The notes beneath the pieces were generated by a model. It saw only the letters and a program-made list of their open reading frames with translations, had not been told where the DNA came from and did not search any database. A stretch of DNA of 64,000 nt from Siphonodentalium dalli. Lineage: Eukaryota; Mollusca; Scaphopoda; Gadilida; Siphonodentaliidae. The position numbers and the translations under genes were made by a program. Location: positions 36,308,106-36,372,105 of the forward strand of contig CP136063.1 in assembly GCA_032622095.1 (NCBI GenBank), read 5' to 3'. Below, one piece after another: positions 38,940 through 47,818 of the stretch. Every line of letters begins with the position of its first letter. Within the stretch, counting starts at the first letter, position 1.

Positions 38940-39460
38940 TTTCGAAAAATCGCACCAACACGACGCAGCATCTCCTCGTCCTCTTTTTCCTTCGCACGGC
39001 GTTCCAGTGTCTCACAAAATATAAACGTGCTCACACGAACTAACGTCTTGATTCCACAATGATACAACTGTGTACATATAAGACATTTATTCCTGAAATC
39101 AAACGGTTCTCGTCTAACTGTTGTTGTTGTCTGATCAAAAGTAGCTGACGTTGTATGTTTTACGGCACGGAGATTTGAAGAACTTGTAAATGTGGAGAAG
39201 CAATTCTTATGCCAACTTATGTCGAGTTTTTTAATGTCAATTCCATGTTCTTCTGGAAATGTATATAACCAAGCCGGTAAATCACACACTGCTGATGATT
39301 GGCGAACATCCAACGCAAGAGAGAAAGACTCCAAACCAGGATCAGAAGCTTTGCGCAGGTTCTCGTCTTTCATCTTCTGGCAAATTAAACAGCGCTTGAA
39401 GTTAATCGAAACCTTGCACTTTTTGGCAACACTCATTAACTTCAGAGGACTCGTCTCCAT
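38936..39460 (-). CDS. N-terminal part of the PIN/FEN1-like gene
   Basis: 174 codons from an ATG at 39,460. It shows two probable zinc-binding half sites: CLICQK near residue 24 followed by ISWHKNCFSTF near 80, and CLICTQ near 128 followed by the second-frame YHRLCH. The family resemblance is in the pattern C-x2-C ... W-H-x-x-C repeated twice. It ends in a premature TGA at 38,938-38,936 right after a five-T run. Its start faces away from the zinc-finger gene at 40,756, so 39,461-40,483 is a divergent intergenic region. Confidence 0.5.
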   Translation of the reverse strand: METSPLKLMSVAKKCKVSINFKRCLICQKMKDENLRKASDPGLESFSLALDVRQSSAVCDLPAWLYTFPEEHGIDIKKLDISWHKNCFSTFTSSSNLRAVKHTTSATFDQTTTTVRREPFDFRNKCLICTQLYHCGIKTLVRVSTFIFCETLERRAKEKEDEEMLRRVGAIFRN

Positions 39461-40483
39461 CTCAGTTGTGTCAATTAACTATACAAATATATTCATATGA
39501 TGAACCACCCCGTCTGTCCGTACGCATGTTACATATACATACGTTTCAGGAACAATTTGGCTTTTTTATGAATACCTTGCTTAGGAATAATTCGGTTTTA
39601 ATTTAAATTGCGCTGCAATGGGATGTACGATACAAAAACTTGATTGTTCATCATTAAGTAATACGATAGACGTATGATTAACATATCTGCAGAAATAATG
39701 TAAATTTCAAACTTTTGGGGGTAGGGTTAGGTTTTTTTTACGAAAATTCACCCTTTTAGGCAACATATCTACGTGTTGTCCACTAATTTGAATTCCCAGT
39801 TCACTCTAGAAATTTATTAAGCTCTAACATTGGGAATGTGTCTGCAGATATGCATACGCAGTGGTTTTACTTTGAAAACAAATTTGAAAAGACAGCAACT
39901 TTTTGCACAAAAAATGCTCTACATGGCATATTTTTTCAAAACTGCTTAAACGAGAACGAATGGTTTGCTACTACGTGAAAAGACACCGTTTTTGCTCAAA
40001 TTTAAATGGTCAGTATACGGGATTTGGCCTATATGGACCTCGCAAGTTCAATTTTTCAATTTATGGTCATTTTCGTCTGGAAACATTTAAAAACGATGGA
40101 TTAAAAAAAATTGCAACGCTTTCAGAGTATACATCCACCCTAGCTAGGACCGCATTGTGGTCACCGACAACCGACAACAAGTCGAAATTTTCTACTACGC
40201 CGGTTGAACAAAAAAAAACTGCACCTAGCGTCTGGACTATAAACAACCATACCTTTTTGGACCAGAAAATATTCGAAATAAAATCAATATTAATCGATAG
40301 AAACATGTCCGGACAGGTGTCTTCGATTCAGATCTAATATTTTATTCCCCGGTAACTATATAATAGATGTTTAGAAAGAGATAATCCACTTTAACGGCGG
40401 AATGAGACGAAAGATAAACTTACATTCCGATGCCACATTTGATATCTGAATAGCAATTTAATTTCCCTCTTCTTTTGTTTCAG
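39461..40483. other. Divergent intergenic region / intron 5' of zinc-finger gene 1
   Basis: AT-rich, about 1 kb between the minus-strand broken gene and the plus-strand zinc-finger exon. The right part must be intron, because a good 3' splice site ends it (pyrimidine-rich stretch, then tttgtttcag, at 40,465-40,483). Opposed short open frames lie at 39,903-40,337 (+) and 40,067-40,306 (-); neither matches anything I know, and I treat them as chance or as an old dispersed repeat. A TATA-like actatataat is at 40,355. Confidence 0.4.
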
Positions 40484-40755
40484 ATATGTAGTATATGCAC
40501 GATAATAAGGATACAGTGTTACTGATCCACATCATGTAGACTGGAATATACAGAACAGGACAACGAGACCTACATATAATAAGACTGATCCACATCACAT
40601 GCACACAATGTGAAACACAGGGAATATGCCAGAACAACAAGGCGTAATACGGTTCTAGACTAGAATATACAGGACAGTGGGTCGTAATACAGTTCCAGAC
40701 TGACTGGGATATATAGAACAGCGAGACATGAGATCTTTCGTGACTTAGTTACAGA
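40484..40755 (+). promoter_or_regulatory. 5' UTR of zinc-finger gene 1, repetitive, with minimal uORF
   Basis: The exon starts after tttgtttcag (40,474-40,483). Its first ATG is followed at once by a stop (ATGTAG at 40,486-40,491), a start-stop upstream ORF. The rest is made of imperfect units with the cores gatccacatcac and ggaatatacagaacag...cgagac. The same architecture precedes zinc-finger gene 2, so it is inherited from the duplicated ancestor. A start-stop uORF usually dampens translation of the main frame; that role here is inference. Confidence 0.6.
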
Positions 40756-41886
40756 ATGAATACGCAGACAGATAAGAAGTTGTTTAGATGTGTTTTATGT
40801 GAGATGACTTTCAGTGATAAGAATTCATTAACTTCACACACACGTGTACACAAAGGGGAGAGGCCACATCAGTGTTCAGAGTGTGATAAAACAATCACTT
40901 CGGTTTCGGCTCTGACTGTACATCAGAGGACCCATACGGGGGAGAAACCTTATACATGTGACGTTTGTTGGAGATGCTTTGCTACAAAGTCTCGATTGAC
41001 TGAACACACACACCATTCTGGTGTTAAACCATACGAGTGCGTAGAATGCGGCAGATCCTTCTCTCAAACTGGGGCTCTGACTGTACATCAGAGGATCCAC
41101 ACGGGAGAGAAACCATTTAAATGTAATATTTGTGGCAAGGCGTTCACTCAACAGGGTGCCATGACTCAACACGTGAGGATCCATACGGGATATAAACCAT
41201 ATAAATGTGGCATTTGTGAGAGAGAATTTACTACACAGCCTTGCTCGAATGTACACATGAGAACCCATTCTGGTGTTAAACCATACCAGTGTACACAGTG
41301 TGGGAAGTCCTTCACTCAACAAAGCAACCTGACTGAACACATACGAATCCATTCTGGTGTTAAACCATACGAGTGTAAAGAATGTGGGAAGTCCTTCGCT
41401 CAAGCTAGTTCGATTACTAGACACACGAATATCCACACGGAGAAGCCGTTTAAATGTGATATATGTGGGAAAGTGTTTGCTCAGCAGGGTAGTCTGACTC
41501 AACACATGTCAACCCACGCAGGAGAGAAGCCGTATACATGTGACATTTGTGAGAGAGAATTTACTACACAGAGTCACCTGACTGAACACATACGAATCCA
41601 TTCTGGTGTTAAACCATACCAGTGCACACAATGTGGGAAGTCCTTCGCTCAAGCCAGTTCACTTACTAGACACACGAATATCCACACGAAGAAGCCGTTT
41701 ACATGTGATATATGTGGAAAAGTGTTTGCTCAGCAGGATAGTCTGACTAAACACATGTCGACCCACGCACGAGAGAAGCCGTTTAAATGTGGCATTTGTG
41801 GGAGAGAATTTACTATACAGTCTATCTTGACTGTGCACATGATAATTTATGGGTCTGAGTCAACGCAAGAAGGTCCACCTGTGTGA
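40756..41886 (+). CDS. C2H2 zinc-finger protein, 13 fingers (ZNF paralogue 1)
   Basis: 376 residues in one exon, ATG with A at -3. After a ten-residue leader come thirteen fingers (C-x2-C-x12-H-x3-H) joined by TGEKP-like and SGVKP linkers. The family usually binds DNA in the nucleus as a transcription regulator. Odd points: finger 3 (YTCDVC...EHTHH) has lost a residue between its histidines, two linkers are short (HTEKPF, HTKKPF), and finger 13 ends in Tyr where the last His should be. Fingers 8-9 and 11-12 are near copies, so the array grew by internal duplication. No KRAB, BTB or SCAN domain is seen. It is a tandem paralogue of the gene at 56,511. The target is unknown. Confidence 0.93.
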   Translation: MNTQTDKKLFRCVLCEMTFSDKNSLTSHTRVHKGERPHQCSECDKTITSVSALTVHQRTHTGEKPYTCDVCWRCFATKSRLTEHTHHSGVKPYECVECGRSFSQTGALTVHQRIHTGEKPFKCNICGKAFTQQGAMTQHVRIHTGYKPYKCGICEREFTTQPCSNVHMRTHSGVKPYQCTQCGKSFTQQSNLTEHIRIHSGVKPYECKECGKSFAQASSITRHTNIHTEKPFKCDICGKVFAQQGSLTQHMSTHAGEKPYTCDICEREFTTQSHLTEHIRIHSGVKPYQCTQCGKSFAQASSLTRHTNIHTKKPFTCDICGKVFAQQDSLTKHMSTHAREKPFKCGICGREFTIQSILTVHMIIYGSESTQEGPPV

Positions 41887-42240
41887 GACCGTATACGTGT
41901 GACATGGTGGCATGGCTCGACACATGAATGTCCACATGTGTTTCTATGAGACTGCGTAAGTGTAACATGTGTGAGCGTAGACAGTCTTCTCATCATCCAA
42001 GCTGCATGCAGTGCAATCTACGTTCATGCTGAACTTTACCTCGCAGCTTGCGCAGCATCATACCAACTGATAACTCAAACCTTTGTGGACCGAGAAGACT
42101 TGGTCTATTGTGAGAGATGATTTACTACAAAGGGTATCTTGATTTGACACATAATTCGAGTCCATTCTGGTTTTAAACCACACAAATGTCCCGAATACGG
42201 GATATCCGCCACTAAAGCTATCGTCTGATTACACACATGA
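41887..42240 (+). pseudogene. Degenerate zinc-finger sequence downstream of paralogue 1
   Basis: After the stop, broken finger sequence continues (cgtatacgtgtgacatg, ggcatggctcgacacatg, cattctggttttaaaccac) with stops in all frames. The same tail (gtgtgagaccgtatacgtgtgacatg) follows the stop region of paralogue 2, so both genes descend from an ancestor with a longer array. Confidence 0.7.
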
Positions 42241-43280
42241 TGTACCCGGGAGTGAAGCCGTATAAGTGTGACATGGACTGGCTACACACACGATGATGTA
42301 CGCGGGGGGGGGGGGGGTGAAGCCGAATACTTGTGACATGGACTGGCTACAAACACGATGATGTACGCGGGACTGAAGCCGTATACGTGTGACATAGACT
42401 GGCTACACACAGCATGGTGTACGCGATCGTGAAGCCCTATACGTGTGACATGGACTGACTACACACGATGATGTACGGGGGGTGAAGCCGTATACGTGTG
42501 ACATGGACTGGCTTGCACGATGATATACGCGAGGGTGAAGCCGTATACGTGTGACATGGACTGGCTACACACACGATGATATACGCGAGGGCGAAGCCGT
42601 ATAGATGTGACATGGACTGACTACACACGATGATGTACGCGGGAGGTGGGGTGAAGCCGTATACGTGTGACACGCACTGGCTTACACACACGATGATGTA
42701 CGCGGGAGAGAATCCGTATACGTGTGAAATGGACTGGCTACACAATTGATGATGTACGCGGGAGAGAAGAGGTATACGTGTGACATGGACTGGCTACACA
42801 CACGATGATATACGCGAGGGTGAAGTCGTATACGTGTGACATTGACTGACTACACACACGATGATGTACGCGGGGTGAAGCCGTATACGTGCGACATGGA
42901 CTGACTACACCCGATGATGTACGCGGGGGTGAAGCCGTATACGTGTGATATTGACTGGCTTACACACGATGATGTACGCGGGAGAGAAGCCGTATACGTT
43001 TGAAATGGACTGGCTACACAAACTGATGTACGCGGGAGAGAAGCCGTATACGTGTGACATGGACTGGCTACACACACGTTGATGTACGCGGGGTGAAGCC
43101 GTATACGTGTGACATGGACTGACTACGCACACGATGATGTACGCGAGAGAGAAGCCGTATACGTATAACATGGACTGGCTACACAAACAATGATGTAAGC
43201 GGGAGAGAAGCCGTATACGTGTGACATGGACTGGCTACACACATGATGATGTACGTGGGAGATAAACCGTATACGTGTGA
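42241..43280 (+). repeat. 56-bp minisatellite derived from zinc-finger DNA
   Basis: About 18 imperfect units of about 56 bp with the core gaagccgtatacgtgtgaca, then tggactggct, acacacacgatgatgtacgc. The unit is a finger repeat (84 bp) with about 28 bp lost between the second Cys codon region and the helix codons. 56 is not a multiple of three, so the frame rotates and no protein is made; long minus-strand open frames here are by-products. A 14-G run lies at 42,304-42,317. Confidence 0.85.
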
Positions 43281-43370
43281 TGTCTGCCAAAGGATTCACT
43301 TCAGAGTCTGGCTTGACTTCACACATGAGAATCTATTCTGATGTTAAACCATACGAGTGCATAGACTTGA
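43281..43370 (+). pseudogene. Zinc-finger remnant
   Basis: Recognisable finger pieces: cgtatacgtgtgatgtctgcc (Y-T-C-D-V-C), cttgacttcacacatgagaa (helix and His pair) and gttaaaccatacgagtgcat (linker). Stops and a lost second half show it is dead. Confidence 0.65.
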
Positions 43371-44095
43371 ATATAATTATTTAAGACTATAATACACGTG
43401 TTAAACATACTATGGACCCAAAAGGGCATAGTCATAATTAATGACTGGGAAACAATAACAATTGTTTGACATAACGCATCAATATACAGTTTGATTAAAT
43501 ATGTATAATAATACTATCCAAGTAGTTGTCCTAGTTAGTCAAAGGTGGGAACTTCAATATGTTTATGAACACATTGGTCCCGGAAATCACCCGGGATTGT
43601 CGGACATTACCGACTGCTTGATTATCTAGTACGTCCGGATTTGGCAAGAAATTTGTTTTGGTCAGTGTTGTTGCCCGGTGACTGTTACCGGTAATGTTAA
43701 AAATACCGCGCTACTCAATAGAGTTTTATCTTTTTCCTTGCCGCTACAAATATTCCCCCGAACCTCCGATATATATCATTATAGTAGAACGGCGTGTTGT
43801 CGATTTCTTATCCACAGCCGAAACTTAATTGTTAGTTTAAGATATTATCATTCTTGAAATTAACACGTCTATATTAGTTACTAGCTAAACAAGACATTTT
43901 GGCATATGTGTATACTTTACTGTGAAATTGCGTGTTTTATTCGTTCTCCGTGAACGAATTCTCAAAATATTTGGTTTTCCGAGGATTCGAACTGTCTGTA
44001 CTGACCTCCATGCGTTCATTTAAATAGATGTATAAATAGTGGGAAAGACAGACAATCCTACTTCATAATATGTAGAATAAATGGTACATACATAT
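43371..44095. other. Unannotated AT-rich spacer
   Basis: About 725 bp without a convincing reading frame, RNA or transposon end. Only short inverted bits such as the cccggaaatcacccggg region near 43,580 stand out. Confidence 0.5.
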
Positions 44096-44388
44096 GGTAC
44101 ACGTCACACGTGTATGGGCGATTGACTGTGATTTCTCTTGTGTTGGTATGACTGAAAGCTATTCAAACCACGTCACACTCGTGTGGTCGATTACCGGTGT
44201 GTGTTCTTTTGTCACGAAACCGGACTCACTAAGTGCCTTTTGGTACACGTCACACGTGTATGGGCGATTGACTGTGTGATTTATCTTGTGTTGGTATGAC
44301 TGAAAGCTATTAAAACCACGTCATACTCGTATGGTCGATTACCGGTGTGTATTCTTTTGTCACGGAACCGGACTCACTAAATATATTC
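44096..44388 (+). repeat. 146-bp tandem duplication
   Basis: Two copies starting ggtacacgtcacacgtgtat at 44,096 and 44,242 (period 146 bp). Shared blocks include gggcgattgactgtg, ttgtgttggtatgactgaaa, tggtcgattaccggtgtgt and tcttttgtcacg. A third partial copy (cactcgtatgggcgat) follows at about 44,400. The copies diverge by scattered substitutions. Confidence 0.9.
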
Positions 44389-44486
44389 AGTCACAAGTCA
44401 CTCGTATGGGCGATAGCCACTATGGATTATCGGGTTAACTTTGTCATGAAAATCGTTCAGCGCCCGTCAAAATGTATTGAGTCAGT

Positions 44487-44703
44487 TTACTTCAAAAGCT
44501 GTAATTTTGTTATTACAAAAGTGGAGACCTAGTTTTTTTTACTACAAAAGCTGGCGTTTTTTACTTCAAAAGCGGAGACCTCACTTTACTACAAAAGCTG
44601 GTGATTTTATTACAAAAGTGGTGAGGTACTTCAAAAGCTGGCGTTTTTTACTTCAAAAGTGGAGACCTACTTCAAAAGTGGTCAGTTACTTCAAAAGCTG
44701 GCG
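44487..44703 (+). repeat. Short tandem repeat, core ACTTCAAAAG
   Basis: About ten variable units built from acttcaaaagctggcgtttttt and acttcaaaagtggagacct, with attacaaaag and actacaaaag variants. It is a low-order minisatellite with no coding sense. Confidence 0.85.
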
Positions 44704-44986
44704 TAACACAGGGGTCTTCACTTCATATTTATTATTATATACCCACACAGCTATTTAAAATTTGTTATTTAAAGAGATAATCCATCTTTAATAAATGATT
44801 GTATGTATTCATAGTTAGTAGTAGACTTTGAAAAACTTTCAACTGTGACTGATTGTAATGAAAAAAATATATAGAAGAAAGGATCATACTGTTAGAAACC
44901 AATTCAGATATAATTATAGTGTGCAAGGAGATACATTAACATTGTGCTTTTTTCTCTCTCGCAAAACCGTGTGTTATGCTACTGGG
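44704..44986. other. Spacer up to LTR element 1
   Basis: AT-rich sequence without a recognisable gene. The last bases, ctggg at 44,982-44,986, are the left target-site duplicate of the LTR element. Confidence 0.5.
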
Positions 44987-45116
44987 TGTTTCAATTTGTC
45001 ATATTTCGTTCCGTTTTATGGTTGTTCTGTATTTTGTGAGTTACCAAAATAGAAGCATTTGTTTGAACCACGTTGTCAATTCAATCTGTTAATCCAAACC
45101 TAGAGGTTTTGAAACA
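44987..45116 (+). repeat. 5' LTR of element 1 (130 bp)
   Basis: TGTTTCAA...TTGAAACA with an 8-bp terminal inverted repeat. Three mismatches to the 3' LTR (aatttg/aatatg, atagaag/atataag, gttaat/gtaaat). Very short for a Gypsy LTR. Confidence 0.95.
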
Positions 45117-45134
45117 TGGTGGCAGTTGGGAAGT
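45117..45134 (+). other. Primer-binding site of element 1
   Basis: TGGTGGCAGTTGGGAAG directly abuts the LTR and starts with TGG, the complement of a tRNA CCA end. I did not identify the tRNA. Confidence 0.7.
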
Positions 45135-45255
45135 GAACAAGCGCAATTTGTAGTGTATTGGCGCATATTGTTATTGACTTTACTGACTTTTCTGATTGAA
45201 AGAATCAGTCCCATTTCATACGCATTTCCTGTTTCGTGCATATTCCGTGAAAAAG

Positions 45256-46650
45256 ATGTCGGACAACGAAAACGACGTAAGTCCGGTAAACGACGCAAAT
45301 CAAGTGAATGGTGCTAATCCACCCCCACCTGCAGTAACCCATATCCCGAATGTTTCTCCGCCTCCACCGTTGGACATTAAAGGCAATTTAAGTGAAAACT
45401 GGCGAACATTTAAACAGATGTGGTCCAATTATTCAATTATATCTCACATGGGGACTCAACCTGCAGAGTATGTTGCAGCAATGTTTCTGCACAGTATTGG
45501 GGCAGAGGCATTGAAGATATATAATGGGTTCGAGTTTGGAGAAGGTGAGGACGCAAGAAATGTGAAGGACATCGTTCGGAAATTTGACAATTTCACAATT
45601 GGCGAAACAAACGAGACATATGAACGTTATGTTTTCAACAATCGTAACCAACAGCAGGGAGAAACAGTTGATTCATTTGTAAACGATTTGAGAAATCTTG
45701 CAAAAACTTGCATTTTTTGTGACTGCCTGCAAGACTCTTTGTTGCGTGACCGAATTGTAATTGGTGTTGCCGACAACACTACACGGGAACGATTACTACA
45801 GAAGAGACGTCTCACTTTGAACTCGTGTCTTGATATTTGCAAGGGTGCTGAGGCGACAGCTGCTAGGGTGAAAATAATGAACCAAGATGGTGATGTGCAG
45901 TGTGTAAACAAGGTGGAAAAACGCCGTGAACCAAACCGCTATGACAAAATTCCAGAAAAAACTTGCAAATTTTGCTGCCGTAAACATCCAATGGACCGCA
46001 GACAGTGTGGAGCTTGGGGAAAACGATGTAATGTCTGTTTTGAGCAAAATCATTTTGCGAAGTCGTCGGTTTGTCGCGGTAAAGGACACAGGAGAGTGAA
46101 TAATGTGACAGGTGCAGCTTCAAATACAAACTGTTATGATGAGGACGCAGATGCAGAAATGATTAATTTTGTTCAAATAAACAACATTGATTATGTCAGA
46201 AAACCCAAAGCTAACTCATCACTATTCATCGAAATGATCATGCATAACAAGTGTGTGAAATTCCAAATTGACACTGGGTCCTCTGTGAACATTGTAACAA
46301 GTGATTTGATAGGTAACGCCGTAATCGAGGACACTGCTAGTACACTGAAAATGTGGAATGGGTCACAAGAAAAACCACGCGGTGTGTGTCGGTTGATTAT
46401 GGTTAATCCTCGAAACAGGAGGAAGTATTCAATACCATTTTGGGTTGTAGATGGCACCCACCGTACACCGTTAGTTGGACTTTCAGCTGGGGTTCAAATG
46501 AAGTTAATAACTGTTAATGATGATAACTTCAAACGTGTCAATGCAGTTAAGCCAGACAGTCTCATAGATGAATTTTCTGATGTGTTTGAGGGCGAGTTTG
46601 GAACATTGTCAGGAACAGTACATTTAGATGTAGATGAAATAGTTAAATAG
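45256..46650 (+). CDS. Gag-protease polyprotein of LTR element 1 (truncated pol)
   Basis: 464 residues from the ATG at 45,256 (AAAAAG before it); an upstream in-frame TTG at 45,196 is less likely to be the start. Order: an acidic, proline-rich leader; a capsid-like helical gag region (residues about 30-200, with W-x-x-F-x-x-W and GETVDSFVNDLR); two Cys-His knuckles (about 237-273, C-x2-C-x3-H and C-x2-C-x4-H); then an aspartic protease with IDTGSSVN, catalytic Asp at about 339. The frame ends in the linker that normally leads into reverse transcriptase (FSDVFEG), exactly where foreign sequence begins. The product could still assemble particles and cut itself, but cannot reverse transcribe; that is inference. 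Confidence 0.88.
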   Translation: MSDNENDVSPVNDANQVNGANPPPPAVTHIPNVSPPPPLDIKGNLSENWRTFKQMWSNYSIISHMGTQPAEYVAAMFLHSIGAEALKIYNGFEFGEGEDARNVKDIVRKFDNFTIGETNETYERYVFNNRNQQQGETVDSFVNDLRNLAKTCIFCDCLQDSLLRDRIVIGVADNTTRERLLQKRRLTLNSCLDICKGAEATAARVKIMNQDGDVQCVNKVEKRREPNRYDKIPEKTCKFCCRKHPMDRRQCGAWGKRCNVCFEQNHFAKSSVCRGKGHRRVNNVTGAASNTNCYDEDADAEMINFVQINNIDYVRKPKANSSLFIEMIMHNKCVKFQIDTGSSVNIVTSDLIGNAVIEDTASTLKMWNGSQEKPRGVCRLIMVNPRNRRKYSIPFWVVDGTHRTPLVGLSAGVQMKLITVNDDNFKRVNAVKPDSLIDEFSDVFEGEFGTLSGTVHLDVDEIVK

Positions 46651-46984
46651 TTAAATAGTTCTAAAGCATCATTTTTGATGACGACCTTATTTTTTGCTCT
46701 CGGATGCAGCTTTCCGGTTGATGCAGCGAGTTCATCTCCCGAAAAAGAATAGTCGCACACACGACAAATATTATCTTCTGTAAGTTTATGTCGCGACACA
46801 GGCCATTGCTATTGCGAAGCACAACAAATAACACGTGGGGACACCTGTCAATCATCGATGTATTTTTTTTAATCCGTGACGTCATTTTGGGGAAGCTCTT
46901 CGTTGAATAGAAATGGTTTTGGCGACATAAGCTCCAGACTCTATATTTCAAATATAGAGTCGACGTTCACCCAGACTGTATCTG
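46651..46984. other. Foreign insert replacing pol inside LTR element 1
   Basis: About 334 bp with no resemblance to reverse transcriptase in any frame. The minus strand has an open stretch below 46,799 with an ICRVC motif and basic residues that looks like part of a zinc-binding exon, but it is too short to name. A perfect hairpin with 12-bp arms and one-base loop lies at 46,937-46,961 (left arm gactctatattt). It is either filler DNA at a deletion or a captured fragment. Confidence 0.55.
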
Positions 46985-47619
46985 GCATTGTTAGATTGTC
47001 GTAATATCCCTCCTCAAAATGAAGGCCAGAGTCCTGCACAGTTGTTGATGAACAGGCGAACGCGTTCGTTATTGCCAATGTCTTCCAATTTGCTCAAACC
47101 TAATGTATACAATAAAAGTACACAGTCAGTGAGTGATACCATTCATAAAAAAGCACGTTATTTCAACAAGTCAACTAAACAACTTGAACCTCTGGATGAA
47201 GGTGATGTCGTTAGAATGAAACCAGTTGGTAACAATAACGTGTGGAAAAAGCAGTTGTTCAAAAACGTGTTGGTGACAGGTCATATGAGGTTACATGTGA
47301 CAATGGTTCCGGTGTGTATGTTCGCAATCGTACATTCCCGAGAAAGCGCAATGAACAGTGGGATAATGGTGACATTCAAACCCGTAACCAAACTCCAGTT
47401 TCAGAAGACACAACTCGTAGATAATTGGAGAATGAGACAATAGATCACAATGAAACGCAAGTGTCCGATTCTGAGAATGCTACGCGTGCGCCAGTTATGG
47501 CTGAACCAAATGACAATGACAGTAGTTTCAATAAACCAACGGGCATTCAAAAAGTTGCATCCCCAGTTGTAACCAGAAGTGGAAGAGTTGTGAATGCACC
47601 ATCTAGATATCGTGACTGA
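46985..47619 (+). pseudogene. Integrase C-terminal remnant of LTR element 1
   Basis: From 46,988 the frame reads LLDCRN...GQSPAQLLMNRRTRSLLPM, the classic end of a Gypsy integrase core. A one-base frameshift near 47,240 (at a five-A run) moves the rest to another frame, with VGDRSYEV...YVRNR, the C-terminal integrase SH3-like piece. A TAA follows at 47,422-47,424, and the same frame then ends with TRSGRVV...PSRYRD, the usual pol terminus. Catalytic Asp and Glu residues are missing with the deleted part. Confidence 0.85.
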
Positions 47620-47670
47620 CAGTATAATGTTTAACACACATGATATATGTTACATGACAGTTCATTTTGT

Positions 47671-47683
47671 AAAAAAAGGAGGA
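47671..47683 (+). other. Polypurine tract of element 1
   Basis: AAAAAAAGGAGGA directly before the 3' LTR; plus-strand primer site by position and composition. Confidence 0.85.
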
Positions 47684-47813
47684 TGTTTCAATATGTCATA
47701 TTTCGTTCCGTTTTATGGTTGTTCTGTATTTTGTGAGTTACCAAAATATAAGCATTTGTTTGAACCACGTTGTCAATTCAATCTGTAAATCCAAACCTAG
47801 AGGTTTTGAAACA
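47684..47813 (+). repeat. 3' LTR of element 1 (130 bp)
   Basis: Same length and termini as the 5' LTR, about 2.3% different. Followed at once by CTGGG, the right target duplicate. Confidence 0.95.
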
Positions 47814-47818
47814 CTGGG

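Larger units (their letters stand above)
34717..39460 (-). pseudogene. Broken PIN/FEN1-like nuclease-domain gene (three frames)
   Basis: Three successive minus-strand frames (39,460-38,936; 38,939-37,836; 37,839-34,717) read as one protein of about 1,580 residues. The seams overlap by 4 bp and have no intron signals. The apparent starts of frames 2 and 3 are TTG and GTG, not ATG, so the seams are frameshifts and not gene starts. Both breaks need one extra base to rejoin; the first sits at a five-T run (38,945-38,949). The 3' end is cut by the satellite: the last Gly-Lys-stop comes from satellite DNA. I recognise the general type from uncharacterised multi-copy invertebrate proteins with an acidic nuclease-like core and a CXC tail, but cannot name a gene. 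It may be an old transposon-derived gene. Regulation is not visible. Confidence 0.6.
44987..47813 (+). mobile_element. Ty3/Gypsy-type LTR retrotransposon, pol mostly replaced
   Basis: Two 130-bp LTRs (44,987-45,116 and 47,684-47,813) differ at three positions. Each begins TGTTTCAA and ends TTGAAACA. The flanks carry a 5-bp target duplication, CTGGG (44,982-44,986 and 47,814-47,818). A TGG-starting primer-binding site follows the left LTR, and a purine tract (AAAAAAAGGAGGA) touches the right one. Inside are gag plus protease, about 330 bp of unrelated DNA, and the C-terminal end of integrase. Reverse transcriptase, RNase H and the integrase catalytic core are absent, so the copy is non-autonomous. 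Gypsy type is inferred from gag-protease-...-integrase order and the integrase tail. Confidence 0.95.

Noticed and set aside
35122-39062. Plus-strand open frames over 35-39 kb
   Set aside because: They are antisense shadows of the long minus-strand frames and have no domains.
40067-40337. Opposed small frames upstream of zinc-finger gene 1
   Set aside because: No domain, no conserved partner in the window, and inside a probable intron; I cannot support a gene.
40876-41505. Minus-strand 209-codon frame across zinc-finger gene 1
   Set aside because: Antisense by-product of the repeated finger codons; the plus strand has the perfect C2H2 pattern.
42437-43326. Minus-strand frames with repeated SMSHVYGF / YTASP motifs
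   Set aside because: They are produced by the 56-bp minisatellite, whose period rotates through all frames.
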